DNA from: Methylobacter sp.
Lineage (GTDB): Bacteria > Pseudomonadota > Gammaproteobacteria > Methylococcales > Methylomonadaceae
Length of the DNA: 46,843 nucleotides
NCBI GenBank assembly: GCA_030679035.1
Contig: JAUXTH010000003.1
Location: forward strand, 1-46,843
Reading direction: 5' to 3'
In this document: piece by piece, positions 7,696-17,686 of the stretch
Layout of the letters: each line of letters begins with the position of its first letter
Position numbering within the stretch: the stretch's first letter is position 1
Made by a program: the position numbers and the translations under genes
Notes under the pieces: generated by a model
Told to the model about the DNA's origin: nothing
The model's database searches: none
The model's input: only the letters and a program-made list of their open reading frames with translations

Positions 7696-9679
7696 TATTC
7701 GGGCGCTCATTGCCGGGCGCGCCCTAGAGGTTAGCGATGGCTGTTATGTCGAACGGCTCGACATGCATGAGCTCGAGCTTGAGGAGCGCATGCGCGGCTT
7801 TATGGCGCATTTTGCCTTAAGCGGCTCCGCTAAAGCCAAGCGTTTTGTACAAAAAGTTAATGCGCTGGAGCTTATCGTCCTGGCGCATCAAGACGATGAA
7901 CTGCGCACCGAGTTGGCAAAGGTCGCCCGGGAGCTACAAAAAAAAGGCTTTCGCGACGACTTGATGGTGACGGCTTTTGCCGTAATACGGGAAGCATCAA
8001 GACGCATACTAGGCATGCGCCATCATGATGTCCAACTGATGGCCGGGCGTTTCCTGCTGCAAGGAAAAATTGCCGAAATGTCCACCGGGGAGGGCAAAAC
8101 CCTAGCCGCTACCCTGGCGATATGCACTGCCGCCGCGACAGGCGCTTTAGTGCATGTTGTTACCGTTAACGACTATCTGGCGGAACGCGATGCCGAAAAA
8201 AATGCGCCGCTGTTTGCTTTTTTCGACTTCTCCTTGGGCGTGGTCATTGAGGACACCCCGCTTGATGAGCGCCACGTCCAATACGCCAACAACATTGTTT
8301 ACGTTTCCAATAAAGACCTGACCTTTGATTATTTAAAGGACCGGATCTCGGCAGGCGGCGTGTTGCATACGCATCTCAAGCTTCGCCGACTGGAGAATAA
8401 CCGTTCTGCGCCCGCATTAATTTTAAGCGGGTTGCATCTGGCCATCGTCGATGAGGCCGACAGCGTCCTGATTGACGAGGCGCGCACACCGCTGATAATC
8501 TCGGAAACGGTGCCGGATGATATTGATGACGCCGTCTACACCCAAGCCATCGAGTTGGCGCAGGCACTAAAAGTTAATGTCGATTTTGTGCAGAGCAAAG
8601 ACAGGGACATCTGGCTAACGGCAGCGGGTAATCAAACCATCAAGAACCTTGCCGGGGATTTGGGCGGCTTATGGAAATCAACTTTATGGCGTCATGAGCT
8701 GATCCAAAAAGCCCTTTCAGCCTTATATTTGTTTCAACGCGACCAACACTACATCGTTGCCGAAAACAAAGTGCAGATTGTCGATGAGTTCACCGGCCGC
8801 GCCATGCCGGATCGGACTTGGGAGCGGGGGCTGCATCAGATGATTGAGGTTAAAGAAAGTTGCGAAATCAGCGGGCAACGAAAAACCTTGTCGCAAATCA
8901 CCTATCAGCGCTTTTTTGGCCGCTATTTGCTGCTTTGCGGCATGACCGGGACGGCTAAGGAAGTCGAGCCGGAGTTGAAACGGGTTTACGATATTACCGT
9001 GGCAAAGGTGCCGACGCACAAAGCCAGCCGCCGACAACGATTGCCGGATCGGTTTTTTTTGACCTCAGAAGCGCGATGGCAGCATGTAGCCGTCCGCACA
9101 GCCGAATTGGCGGCCATGGGGAGAGCCGTGTTGGTGGGTACGCGCTCGGTAGAGGGTTCCGAATATCTGGGACAGCTTCTTGCCGAGCTGGGGCAGGCGC
9201 ATACAGTGCTGAATGCGCGTCAGGATGATATTGAGGCGGAAGCGGTTGCGCAGGCAGGTTTACCGGGGCAGGTAACGGTCGCCACCAACATGGCGGGGCG
9301 GGGCACCGACATCAAGCTATCGGATGAAGTGGAACAAACAGGGGGGCTGCACGTCATATTGACCGAGTTCCATGAAAGCGCGCGGGTAGACAGGCAATTA
9401 TTCGGCCGTGCAGCCCGACAAGGCGATCCTGGGACTGTCGAAGCAATTGTCAGTTTCGAAGATGAGTTATTTGTTAGATATGCGCCTTTAATTACGCGGG
9501 CAGCTGCGAGACCAATATCGACAAATGCCGGGTTTATAAAAGAAAATCTTTTCCGCTTGCTGGTTCTTTATGCGCAGACCAAGGCTGAGTATTATGCCCG
9601 TAAGATCAGGCTTGATACGATACAAAGGGATAAAAAATGGCTTCAAGCATTAGGCTTTATCGGTTTAGATAAGAAATAA
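7688..9679 (+). CDS. Short SecA-like preprotein translocase ATPase
   Basis: The 663 residues carry the SecA motor: RHHDVQLMAGRFLLQGKIAE, Walker A MSTGEGKTLA (131-140), HVVTVNDYLAERDA, the DEAD-like VDEADSVLIDEARTPLIIS (254-272), CGMTGTAKE, and in the second motor half ATNMAGRGTDIKL and FGRAARQGDPG. Housekeeping SecA is usually 830-930 residues. Here the protein ends soon after the second nucleotide-binding domain, so most of the helical scaffold/wing region and the C-terminal zinc-binding tail are missing. That points to a specialised SecA rather than the general one. The start is GTG, 8 bases inside the M50 gene, so expression is coupled to it. I infer that this ATPase powers or feeds the exporter formed with the TolC, HlyD and M50 genes. 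Confidence 0.9.
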   Translation: MSDIRALIAGRALEVSDGCYVERLDMHELELEERMRGFMAHFALSGSAKAKRFVQKVNALELIVLAHQDDELRTELAKVARELQKKGFRDDLMVTAFAVIREASRRILGMRHHDVQLMAGRFLLQGKIAEMSTGEGKTLAATLAICTAAATGALVHVVTVNDYLAERDAEKNAPLFAFFDFSLGVVIEDTPLDERHVQYANNIVYVSNKDLTFDYLKDRISAGGVLHTHLKLRRLENNRSAPALILSGLHLAIVDEADSVLIDEARTPLIISETVPDDIDDAVYTQAIELAQALKVNVDFVQSKDRDIWLTAAGNQTIKNLAGDLGGLWKSTLWRHELIQKALSALYLFQRDQHYIVAENKVQIVDEFTGRAMPDRTWERGLHQMIEVKESCEISGQRKTLSQITYQRFFGRYLLLCGMTGTAKEVEPELKRVYDITVAKVPTHKASRRQRLPDRFFLTSEARWQHVAVRTAELAAMGRAVLVGTRSVEGSEYLGQLLAELGQAHTVLNARQDDIEAEAVAQAGLPGQVTVATNMAGRGTDIKLSDEVEQTGGLHVILTEFHESARVDRQLFGRAARQGDPGTVEAIVSFEDELFVRYAPLITRAAARPISTNAGFIKENLFRLLVLYAQTKAEYYARKIRLDTIQRDKKWLQALGFIGLDKK

Positions 9680-9966
9680 GGGGGATTTACGTTTTTCTGG
9701 CTCGGTTCTGTTGTTGAGCTACGAAAGGAATGGTTATGGTAGTGAAATAGAGGGATATTGATCCCGCACGACTAGCATCTCCGCTAAAAGGATCAGTACT
9801 GCTGAGAGATTTGTAGTGGACTTAAGGAATTGTCGGTGTAACTGCTTATAATATTCAGGAGCAGTAGCCCTGCCTTTTAAGACATTCGCATATTTTTCTT
9901 TAAAATTGAAAAATAATAAGTTTACTTTTTCATGCCTACATAGCGTCTACATTTATTTTTCACAAT
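9680..9966. other. Intergenic stretch with no gene seen
   Basis: About 290 bases after the SecA-like gene hold no convincing open frame or RNA gene. The right part (9890-9966) is A+T-rich. Confidence 0.5.
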
Positions 9967-10001
9967 AAAAAAGGCCCGTAACGAAACCGCTACAAGCCTT
10001 T
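9967..10001 (-). terminator. Rho-independent terminator after tRNA-Thr
   Basis: On the minus strand a stem GGCTTGTAGCG pairs (with G-U pairs) to CGTTACGGGCC and is followed by a run of T. It lies directly after the tRNA. Confidence 0.7.
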
Positions 10002-10010
10002 CTATTTATT

Positions 10011-10086
10011 TGGAGCTGGCGATGGGAATCGAACCCGCGACCGGCTGATTACAAATCAGCTGCTCTACCGACTGAGCTACACCAGC
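10011..10086 (-). tRNA. tRNA-Thr (anticodon TGT)
   Basis: On the minus strand the sequence begins GCTGGTGTAGCTCAGTCGGT, has the anticodon stem-loop CTGATTTGTAATCAG with anticodon TGT, the T-arm GGGTTCGATTCCC, and closes with CGCCAGC, then T and an encoded CCA. The acceptor stem pairs over seven positions with one G-U pair. Length is 76 bases including CCA. Confidence 0.95.
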
Positions 10087-10139
10087 GAAGAAGCGCGTAT
10101 TATACACAAGATTTTTTTCTTGGCTAGTTTTTTCATGGT

Positions 10140-12305
10140 TTATTTCGGCCTTTTCCTTGCTTTGTTTTTGTTGCCCTGACGCGGTTTGGCTTTATCGGCA
10201 TGCGATTTGTCCGGGCCGGTATATTTGGTTTTAAAACGCTGGATCTTGTCGGGTGTTTCAACCGTGCCTTTGGGCTGGAAGCTGGGGATCAAATGTTGTT
10301 TGCCGTTGCCGATCAGATCGCTGCGACCCATGTCTTTTAAGGCTTCGCGCAATAACGGCCAGTTCTTGGGGTCGTGATAACGCAGGAAGGCTTTGTGCAG
10401 GCGGCGCTGTTTGACGCTTTTGGGTATCGGAATGTCGGCTACGCTACGGCTGACTTTATGCAGGGTGTCTTTGCCGGAGTGGTACATGGCGGTGGCGATG
10501 GACATCGGCGACGGCAGGAATGCCTGCACCTGGTCGGCCCTGAAACCGTTGCGCTTTAGCCATAACGCCAGGTTGAGCATGTCTTTATCGGTGGTGCCGG
10601 GATGGGCTGCGATAAAGTACGGGATCAAATATTGCTCTTTACCGGCTTCCTTGGAAAATCTGTCGAACATTTCCTTGAAGCGGTCGTAAGTGCCCATGCC
10701 CGGCTTCATCATTTTGGATAACACGCTTTGCTCGGTGTGTTCCGGGGCTATTTTGAGGTAGCCGCCGACGTGATGGGTGACCAGTTCCTTGACGTATTCC
10801 GGCGATTCCACGGCCAGATCGTAACGCAAGCCTGAGGCGATGAAGATTTTCTTGATGCCGGGCAGGGCGCGGGCTCTGCGGTAGAGTTTTATCAGCGGGG
10901 TGTGGTCGGTATTCAGGTTGGGGCAAATGCCGGGATAAACGCAGGACGGCTTGCGGCAGGCGGCCTCGATCTTCGGGTCTTTGCAGGCCAGCCTGTACAT
11001 GTTGGCGGTAGGTCCCCCCAGGTCGGAAATATGGCCGGTAAACGCGGGCGATGTGTCGCGGATCGCTTCGATTTCCCTGATGATCGAATCTTCCGAGCGG
11101 CTTTGGATGATGCGGCCTTCATGCTCGGTGATCGAGCAGAACGTGCAGCCGCCGAAACAGCCGCGCATGATGTTGACCGAATGCTGGATCATCTCAAAGG
11201 CTGGCACGTTGGCGTTGCCGTATTCTTTGTGCGGGACGCGGGAGTAGGGCAGGTCGAACACGCCGTCCATTTCCTTGGTGGTCAGCGGAATAGGAGGCGG
11301 ATTGATCCACACTTGCCGCGTTCCGTGCAGCTGAATCAACGGGCGCGCATTGCCGGGGTTGGTTTCGCCGTGCATGACCCGCGAGGCGTGGGCATACAGA
11401 ACCGGGTCGTCTTTTACCGCTTCGTAGGCGGGCAGGCGGATGACGGTTTGTGAGCGCTGGTTTCTGAGCAGCGATTTATCAAAATGAATGACTTTTTCGT
11501 CGGTATTGCTCGGTTCCGGTTTTTTATCGCACGCAGGCTGTTCCTGATACGGATCGACAGGCATCATCGCCGCACCGGGTTTATCGACATCGGTGGAATC
11601 TTTAACCGCCCAGCCTTCCGGTATTTGTTTGACGAAATGCACCGTGCCGCGAATGCCTTTCAGCTCCGATATGGCCTCGCCGTTTGCCAGTCTATGGGCG
11701 ATTTCGACGATCTGGCGTTCGGCATTGCCGTAAACCAACAGGTCGGCCTTGGAGTCCAGCAGCACGGATTTCCTGACCTTATCCGACCAGTAGTCGTAAT
11801 GCGCGATACGCCGCAAGCTGGCTTCGATGCCGCCGATGATGATCGGCACATCCTTGTAAGCTTCGCGGCAGCGGTGCGAGTAGACGTTGACTGCGCGGTC
11901 GGGGCGCTTGCCTGCCGCGCCGTTCGGCGTGTAGGCATCGTTGGAGCGGATTTTTTTGTCCGAGGTATAGCGGTTGACCATCGAGTCCATGTTGCCGCCG
12001 GTCACGCCGAAAAACAGCTTGGGGCGACCCAGCTTCACGAAATCCTTGGCGCTGGTCCAGTCCGGTTGGGCGATGATGCCGACCCTGAATCCCTGCGCTT
12101 CAAGCAGTCGTCCAATCAGCGCCATGCCGAAGCTGGGGTGATCGATATAGGCATCGCCGGTCACCAGAATTACGTCGCAGGCATCCCAGCCGAGTTCGTC
12201 CATTTCAGCCTTGCTCATCGGTAAAACCGGCGCAGTGCCGAAGCGTTGCGCCCAGTATTTACGGTAGCTGAATAGGTTAGGTTCGGTTGGCAAAGCAGTA
12301 GACAT
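10140..12305 (-). CDS. ygiQ: YgiQ family radical SAM protein
   Basis: The 721-residue protein matches the YgiQ (UPF0313) family in length and order: an N-terminal B12-binding-like region ([20 protein letters not shown]), then the radical SAM core with the cluster motif CFGGCTFC (C-x3-C-x2-C), then a family-specific C-terminal part ([14 protein letters not shown]) and a basic tail rich in Lys and Arg. The reaction is not known for the family. Its ATG overlaps the stop of the spermidine-synthase-like gene upstream (TAATG on the minus strand), so the two are likely co-translated. Long open frames on the opposite strand (10902-11453 and 11484-12224) are codon-bias shadows of this gene. Confidence 0.95.
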   Translation of the reverse strand: MSTALPTEPNLFSYRKYWAQRFGTAPVLPMSKAEMDELGWDACDVILVTGDAYIDHPSFGMALIGRLLEAQGFRVGIIAQPDWTSAKDFVKLGRPKLFFGVTGGNMDSMVNRYTSDKKIRSNDAYTPNGAAGKRPDRAVNVYSHRCREAYKDVPIIIGGIEASLRRIAHYDYWSDKVRKSVLLDSKADLLVYGNAERQIVEIAHRLANGEAISELKGIRGTVHFVKQIPEGWAVKDSTDVDKPGAAMMPVDPYQEQPACDKKPEPSNTDEKVIHFDKSLLRNQRSQTVIRLPAYEAVKDDPVLYAHASRVMHGETNPGNARPLIQLHGTRQVWINPPPIPLTTKEMDGVFDLPYSRVPHKEYGNANVPAFEMIQHSVNIMRGCFGGCTFCSITEHEGRIIQSRSEDSIIREIEAIRDTSPAFTGHISDLGGPTANMYRLACKDPKIEAACRKPSCVYPGICPNLNTDHTPLIKLYRRARALPGIKKIFIASGLRYDLAVESPEYVKELVTHHVGGYLKIAPEHTEQSVLSKMMKPGMGTYDRFKEMFDRFSKEAGKEQYLIPYFIAAHPGTTDKDMLNLALWLKRNGFRADQVQAFLPSPMSIATAMYHSGKDTLHKVSRSVADIPIPKSVKQRRLHKAFLRYHDPKNWPLLREALKDMGRSDLIGNGKQHLIPSFQPKGTVETPDKIQRFKTKYTGPDKSHADKAKPRQGNKNKARKRPK

Positions 12306-13114
12306 TATTTTTGTATCGAGTTGTTGATGACGCTGGAATTGTGTTTGACGATTTCTTTTAAAAAAGAGATAAATTCGATCTGGTAAAGTTGCTCAAGAAT
12401 GATGGCTCGGGTTCGCAAATCTTTTAAGGAATGGATGGGCGCCTCTTCATTAAAGGCGAGGCCGATAATATTGCCCCGGTCTTTGACGGGCAGAAACAGG
12501 ATTTTCCAGTTAAAAGTCTGTCCCAGCCATAGGGCAACCTGCCTGAATAAGGGCCTGTCGACGCCGCCCCAAAGATTGATGACCAGCATGCCGTCTTTTT
12601 TCAGCAAGACCTTGCAGGCATCGAAAAACGCATGGTTGCAGATCGATGACGCCATGCCTTCGTGGTCGAACGCATCGACGAACATCAGGCTGTATTGCTC
12701 GGCTTGGCTGTCGGTACGTTCGCGGACGTACTTCGCGCCGTCGCCGATGATGACTTTCAGGCGCGGGTCCAGGGGCAGGCCAAAATGACTGCGTGCGATT
12801 TTGACCACGCCGGCCCGGTATTCCACGACTTTCAAACGGCATTCCGGGAAATGATGCAGCAAATGCTTGGTTAATGAGCCGCCGCCCAAGCCGATAATCA
12901 AGGCCTCGTCATCAAGCGTGGGCTTAAATAACATCCAGCTGGTCATGGCCTGCACATAATTAAGGTGCAGCTTATCCGGCTCGGCCAGCAGCATGCTGCT
13001 CTGCCGGGGAGACGAGCCAAAGTGCAGCGACCTTACGCCGTCACAGTCGACAACTTCTAAAATGCCGTCATCATCGTGGCTTTCGTGGATGACGCGGCCT
13101 TCATATCTATACAT
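12305..13114 (-). CDS. Spermidine synthase-like methyltransferase-fold protein
   Basis: The 269 residues have the Rossmann fold of spermidine synthases: [20 protein letters not shown] for cofactor binding, [18 protein letters not shown] after it, then [11 protein letters not shown] and [12 protein letters not shown]. Residues typical of the putrescine site are not clear (the usual D-x-x-D region is altered to DAFD), so it may be an aminopropyltransferase relative with another substrate. It is first in a two-gene unit with ygiQ. The upstream 230 bases to the next gene hold a small hairpin (cggcgga/tccgccg around 13297-13332) but no gene. Confidence 0.75.
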   Translation of the reverse strand: MYRYEGRVIHESHDDDGILEVVDCDGVRSLHFGSSPRQSSMLLAEPDKLHLNYVQAMTSWMLFKPTLDDEALIIGLGGGSLTKHLLHHFPECRLKVVEYRAGVVKIARSHFGLPLDPRLKVIIGDGAKYVRERTDSQAEQYSLMFVDAFDHEGMASSICNHAFFDACKVLLKKDGMLVINLWGGVDRPLFRQVALWLGQTFNWKILFLPVKDRGNIIGLAFNEEAPIHSLKDLRTRAIILEQLYQIEFISFLKEIVKHNSSVINNSIQK

Positions 13115-13344
13115 AAACGCGGGGAGTTCTTAAACGATTGGCTAAACATTATACCGGAGAATAAGGTTTAATTTGTGTGTTGATTAGGTTACTGCGGGTG
13201 ACTCAGCGAATGTAGCGGAATGGAAAGAAAAATAGCTTGATTTGTTCGCTGAAACGTTGGGCCGAGATTTTTTTGGGGGGCGAGCGGAACAGATGCGGCT
13301 CGGCGGAGACCCTTTTAGGAGTGTTCCGCCGCCGTGTGCTCTAA

Positions 13345-14274
13345 TCAACCATCCTGATTGATTTTTGCAATAATAGCTTTTAAATGTTGCTCGCAGTCCT
13401 GATTATCGACCTGACAAGTTCCTGCATTCAAATGTCCGCCGCCATTATAGCTAAGGCACAGTTCGCCGACATTGGTGTTGGAGGAGCGATTCAAGATAGA
13501 TTTTCCTATCGCAAATACGGTGTTTTGTTGCTTAACTCCCCACATGACATGGATGGAGATATTGCACTCGGGATACAGCGCATAAATCATGAAACGATTG
13601 ACGGCGTAGATAGTTTCTTCATCGCGCAAATCCAAAACAACCAGATTATTGTATACGGTCGAGCAACGTTGAATTTGTTCTTTGGCTGCCGCTTCATGTT
13701 CTTTAAACAGTTTGATCCGTTCCTGAACGTCGCCCAGTTGTAAAATGTCATCAATAGTATGATTTTTGCAGTAATCAATCAGGTTCATCATTAATTGATA
13801 ATTCGACACGGTAAAGTCCCTGAAACGACCTAAACCGGTGCGCGCATCCATCAGGAAATTCATTAACACCCAGCCTTCCGGATTCAAGATTTCTTCTCGG
13901 CTGAATTGCGCCGCATCGCCTTTATCGACAGCCGCCATCATTTCGTTCCAGGCGGCAGGAAAGCGGGTTGCGCCGCCGTAATAGTCATAAACGACTCGCG
14001 CGGCTGAAGGGGCGTCAGGATCTATGATGTGATTTTCGGCTTTTTCATTGCGGATGGTTTCGCTTAAATGATGATCAAACGCAAGGTGCACACCTTTGAC
14101 ATAGGGCAGGTTGGTGGTGATGTCGCGGTCGCTAATATCGATGATGCCGTCTTGCATGTCCTTTGGGTGAACGAATTTGATGTCGTCAATCAAGTCCAGT
14201 TCTTTTAATAAAACCGCGCAGATTAAGCCGTCAAAATCACTGCGTGTAACGAGTCGAAATTTTTGGTCTGTCAT
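13345..14274 (-). CDS. DHH-family phosphoesterase (annotated as exopolyphosphatase in relatives)
   Basis: The protein begins MTDQKFRLVTRSDFDGLICA; DFDG and the later FDHHLSE are the metal-binding motifs of the DHH superfamily. About 309 residues are counted from the ATG at 14274, which has AAGG upstream on its strand; a longer frame would start inside a hairpin. DHH enzymes cleave phosphodiesters or polyphosphate; the exact substrate cannot be told from sequence. It lies directly after ftfL on the same strand, 65 bases away with a strong hairpin between, so it may be a weakly expressed end of the serine-cycle operon. Confidence 0.8.
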   Translation of the reverse strand: MTDQKFRLVTRSDFDGLICAVLLKELDLIDDIKFVHPKDMQDGIIDISDRDITTNLPYVKGVHLAFDHHLSETIRNEKAENHIIDPDAPSAARVVYDYYGGATRFPAAWNEMMAAVDKGDAAQFSREEILNPEGWVLMNFLMDARTGLGRFRDFTVSNYQLMMNLIDYCKNHTIDDILQLGDVQERIKLFKEHEAAAKEQIQRCSTVYNNLVVLDLRDEETIYAVNRFMIYALYPECNISIHVMWGVKQQNTVFAIGKSILNRSSNTNVGELCLSYNGGGHLNAGTCQVDNQDCEQHLKAIIAKINQDG

Positions 14275-14301
14275 GATGTAACCTTGGATGAAAGGGGAAT
14301 A

Positions 14302-14335
14302 AAGTAAGGGGTTCAATATCTTGAACCCCTTACTT
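14302..14335 (-). terminator. Perfect 15-bp hairpin between ftfL and the DHH gene
   Basis: aagtaaggggttcaa and its exact reverse complement are separated by the loop tatc. On the minus strand it follows the ftfL stop by a few bases. It is not followed by a good T run, so it may stabilise the upstream mRNA or reduce read-through rather than act as a full terminator. Confidence 0.6.
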
Positions 14336-14339
14336 GTGG

Positions 14340-16013
14340 TTAAAATAATCCGGTGATTTTGCCGTTATTATCGATATCAATTCTTTCCGCAGCAGGCACT
14401 TTAGGTAAGCCGGGCATGGTCATCATATCACCGGCAATCGCTACAATAAAGCCTGCGCCGTTTGCCAGACGAACGTCCCTGATTTCAATGACATGCCCGG
14501 AAGGCGCGCCTTTGGCGTTCGGGTTGGTTGAAAACGACATTTGGGTTTTTGCCATGCAAATCGGGAACTTGCCGTAATCCGCATTCCATGCGGCCAGTTG
14601 CGCCTTCACTTTGGCGTTTGCGGTGACGCTACCGGCCCCATACAGCTTGGTGGCAATAGCCTCGATCTTTTCCCAGAGACTCAGGTTTTCATCGTAGACG
14701 TAGTTAAATCCGGGTTCGCGATTGTCAACGATGTCGCTGACTGCGTGGGCCAATTCCTCAGCACCCGCGCCGCCGTTCGCCCAATGCTTGGAAACCACGC
14801 ATTTTGCGCCCAGGGCTTCGCATTTTTGCTTCAGCAAGGCGATTTCCGCATCGGTATCGAAGGTGAAGTGATTAACACACACTACACAAGGCAGGCCGTA
14901 ATGGTGGGTAATGTTGTGGTAATGGCGTTCAAGATTTGCAAAACCCTGTTCCAATGCCGCCAGATTTTCCTGGTTTAATTCCTCTTTAACCACGCCGCCG
15001 TGGAATTTAAGCGCCCTGACCGTAGCAACCAGCACCACTGCGGAGGGTTTGAGCCCGGCTATGCGGCATTTAATGTCGATAAATTTTTCAGCACCCAAAT
15101 CAGCCCCGAAACCCGCTTCGGTCACTACATAATCGGCCAGTTTCAGCGCGGTTTTGGTGGCGGTTACGGTGTTGCAGCCGTGGGCGATATTGGCGAACGG
15201 CCCGCCGTGAATAATCGCTATATTGTTTTCCAGCGTTTGCACCAGGTTCGGTTTGATCGCATCTTTTAACAAGGCCGCCATCGAGCCTTGAGCATTCAGG
15301 TCTCTGGCGTAAACCGGCGTCACCCTGTCGGATTTATAACCGATCACGATGCGTCCCAAGCGCTCCTTAAGATCTGCACGGCTGGTTGCCAAGCATAAAA
15401 TCGCCATGACTTCGGACGCGACCACAATGTCGTAGCCGTCTTCACGCAAATAGCCGTTGGCAGGGCCGCCCATGCCGACCACGATGTGCCGCAGGGCCCG
15501 GTCATTCATATCGACAACGCGTTTCCATTGGATGCGTCTTGGGTCGATGTCCAGATCGTTGCCGTGATTGATGTGGTTGTCGATCAAGGCCGACAGCAGG
15601 TTATGCGCAACGCCGATTGCGTGAAAATCGCCGGTAAAATGCAGGTTGATGTCTTCCATCGGCACCACTTGCGAGTAACCGCCGCCCGCCGCGCCGCCTT
15701 TTACGCCAAAACACGGGCCTAATGACGGTTCGCGCAGGCACATCATGGTTTTTTTGCCGATGCGGTTCATCGCATCGCCGAGGCCCACGGTAGTGGTAGT
15801 CTTGCCTTCGCCGGCCGGGGTCGGGCTGATCGCGGTAACCAGAATCAGCTTGCCGTCTTCTTTATCGGACAGGCTGTTGACGTATTCCAGCGACATTTTG
15901 GCTTTGTAATGACCGTAAGGGTCAAGGTGTTCGGCGTCGATGCCGTATTGTTCTTTAACCAAGCCGATGATCGGCTTCATGTTGGCTTGTTGGGCGATTT
16001 CTATGTCTGACAT
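14340..16013 (-). CDS. ftfL: Formate-tetrahydrofolate ligase
   Basis: The enzyme joins formate to tetrahydrofolate with ATP, giving 10-formyl-H4F, and is the entry of formate carbon into the serine cycle. The 557 residues match the family length. The nucleotide-binding loop is [19 protein letters not shown] (about 66-84), followed by [19 protein letters not shown], and the C-terminal [19 protein letters not shown] typical of the family. In this operon it follows glyA but is separated from it by an A+T-rich HEPN-like gene. The start ATG at 16013 has AAAAAAGGAG-like ribosome sequence upstream (ggagttgg on the minus side is at about 16030). Confidence 0.97.
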   Translation of the reverse strand: MSDIEIAQQANMKPIIGLVKEQYGIDAEHLDPYGHYKAKMSLEYVNSLSDKEDGKLILVTAISPTPAGEGKTTTTVGLGDAMNRIGKKTMMCLREPSLGPCFGVKGGAAGGGYSQVVPMEDINLHFTGDFHAIGVAHNLLSALIDNHINHGNDLDIDPRRIQWKRVVDMNDRALRHIVVGMGGPANGYLREDGYDIVVASEVMAILCLATSRADLKERLGRIVIGYKSDRVTPVYARDLNAQGSMAALLKDAIKPNLVQTLENNIAIIHGGPFANIAHGCNTVTATKTALKLADYVVTEAGFGADLGAEKFIDIKCRIAGLKPSAVVLVATVRALKFHGGVVKEELNQENLAALEQGFANLERHYHNITHHYGLPCVVCVNHFTFDTDAEIALLKQKCEALGAKCVVSKHWANGGAGAEELAHAVSDIVDNREPGFNYVYDENLSLWEKIEAIATKLYGAGSVTANAKVKAQLAAWNADYGKFPICMAKTQMSFSTNPNAKGAPSGHVIEIRDVRLANGAGFIVAIAGDMMTMPGLPKVPAAERIDIDNNGKITGLF

Positions 16014-16076
16014 GTTTAATTTTTAAAAAAAGGAGTTGGTTAAAATTTGGTTTTTAGTATTTGTAGGCATGGGCTA

Positions 16077-17633
16077 CTACTGATAACTCGCCCATGCTTC
16101 GTCTTCTTCAGGTCGATCCCAGTCGGCGGCTAATACTTGCCTGCTTAACAAGGCGGATTCATATTTGGACGGCAATGTTTGGCGAGCAACTTTGGCTTGC
16201 ATGAGCTCAATAAAATCTAATACTTCTTGCTGCATAGGCTCAGGGAGCGCGCTAATTTTTGCGGTTATCTCTTGGTTTGATTGTTTTATATTGCTGCAAT
16301 TAGATGCCTTTGGAGTGCTCTTAAATAAATGGTTTATTTGTTCTTCTACTTGGGCAATGCATGTGTAATTAATATTACGAAGACAAAACAGACTTAAGAC
16401 GGTCTGCCATGATAATTTACACATTTCAATTAGCTCGATTTCCTTAACTTTCTCATAATTTCCTCTATGAACTATTTTGCATCTGAGTTTATATAATTTA
16501 TTTACTTTGTTATATATTTCCGTAACCTTATCAGTTTCAATAAAGCGATAAGGGCTATGGGCTAGAATGGTTGATACCCCTTTACATAGGGCTTCTGTTA
16601 TTTTTTCATCTTTTGAAGTGAATATACTTTCTAGGGATATCCAATATTTTAAAAAGGAGGATTCGCTATCAAAATCAGCTTGAGCTTCGCCAATCCAATA
16701 TATTGCGGTTGTAATGCTGTTCTCTAATTCCGTCTTATCCTTTTTAAAGGCAAAATCAAAAAAATCATTGAGAAAAACATTTTCTTTACATTTGGTAAGG
16801 AATTTTTCATCAAGTTCAAAATCTTGCAAATTTCTTCTTCCTTTTCCGGTCGAGTAAGTAAGGTTGCCTTCGGGTTCAGATTGATAAAAGAATAACTCAT
16901 TATGTAGAAAAACCTCTGATTTCATGGATATTTTAATTAAATTCTCATGAACTCTTTCGTACGCGACGATACAAAATAGAAATCTAAAGTAGTTTAAAAT
17001 TAATCGGGCTTTAGACCGTGCTATTTGTTCTGACTTTTCACAGTCACCAAAGCATGAAACTTTTATACACGTTTCACCCAGAAAATTAGCTGTCACAAAC
17101 TCAGAAATATTTTTATTAAAATCATCATTTTCGGAAGTTGGAGTTCTATTTTCGATAATCTGAGCTAAGTCTGATGCTTCAAAGTTAAATATAAGGGTAT
17201 CGCTCAGTGTAAGATGATTAATTCCTTTAAATTTTAGGCCGGTCAATAGGAAATAAAATTCTCGTGTAGCCAATTTTTCATTTAGAGAACTTGAAATCGT
17301 CGTTAGATGGGTGTTGATTGTATTTTTATCGTTATTACTAATTGTTCTTTCTAGTTCAGAAAGAACTGATAGGTATATAGTTTCGTAGCAAAAATATTCA
17401 CTGATTGCTGAGTGGGCGTAAATTGTGTCAATAATTTTACGGAAGTTTTGATTGAGTTTGTTAGTGAAGAAATAAGTAACACCATTAATTTTGATCTCAG
17501 CAGAAGGCAAGCTTCTAAGATCTTCAATAGTTTTAGGTAAAAAATATTCTTGTTTTTTGCAAAGCATCGCCCATGGGCGTTGGAATACCCTAATTTCTTT
17601 TTGGCTCAAACTTTGTTCAAGATCAACAATCAT
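16077..17633 (-). CDS. Unknown protein with HEPN/Apea-like domain and DUF2281-like tail
   Basis: The start chosen is ATG 17633 (MIVDLEQSL); the longest frame uses TTG inside a hairpin. The body is A+T-rich and unlike its neighbours. Residues in the C-terminal half (YWISLESIFTSKDEKITEAL ... YKLRCKIVHRGNYEKVKEIE) look like an Apea-like HEPN domain, with R-x-x-I-V-H-R resembling the R-x4-6-H RNase motif. The last 60 residues change character: LPEPMQQEVLDFIELMQAK and LAADWDRPEEDEAWASYQ match the DUF2281-type antitoxin family. This looks like an acquired gene, perhaps a HEPN effector joined to an antitoxin-like tail, lying inside the serine-cycle operon between glyA and ftfL. The function is not known; the HEPN call is from motif reading only. 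Confidence 0.6.
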   Translation of the reverse strand: MIVDLEQSLSQKEIRVFQRPWAMLCKKQEYFLPKTIEDLRSLPSAEIKINGVTYFFTNKLNQNFRKIIDTIYAHSAISEYFCYETIYLSVLSELERTISNNDKNTINTHLTTISSSLNEKLATREFYFLLTGLKFKGINHLTLSDTLIFNFEASDLAQIIENRTPTSENDDFNKNISEFVTANFLGETCIKVSCFGDCEKSEQIARSKARLILNYFRFLFCIVAYERVHENLIKISMKSEVFLHNELFFYQSEPEGNLTYSTGKGRRNLQDFELDEKFLTKCKENVFLNDFFDFAFKKDKTELENSITTAIYWIGEAQADFDSESSFLKYWISLESIFTSKDEKITEALCKGVSTILAHSPYRFIETDKVTEIYNKVNKLYKLRCKIVHRGNYEKVKEIELIEMCKLSWQTVLSLFCLRNINYTCIAQVEEQINHLFKSTPKASNCSNIKQSNQEITAKISALPEPMQQEVLDFIELMQAKVARQTLPSKYESALLSRQVLAADWDRPEEDEAWASYQ

Positions 17634-17651
17634 TTTTTTAATAATCAAAAC

Positions 17652-17679
17652 GTCGGGCAACAAAAAGACGTTGCCCGAC
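17652..17679. repeat. Hairpin repeat gtcgggcaac / gttgcccgac
   Basis: Ten-base perfect arms with an 8-base loop lie between the glyA stop and the HEPN-like gene start, followed by ctac. It could end or weaken transcription from glyA and is of the same general kind as other palindromic repeats here. Confidence 0.6.
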
Positions 17680-17686
17680 CTACCTA

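Noticed and set aside
7688-9679. Housekeeping SecA of the general Sec pathway
   Set aside because: Length, missing C-terminal tail and operon context with TolC/HlyD/M50 fit a specialised paralogue better.
10902-12224. Long plus-strand open frames of 183 and 246 codons opposite ygiQ
   Set aside because: They lie wholly opposite a strongly recognised radical SAM gene, have no ribosome sites and show only the composition expected of antisense frames.
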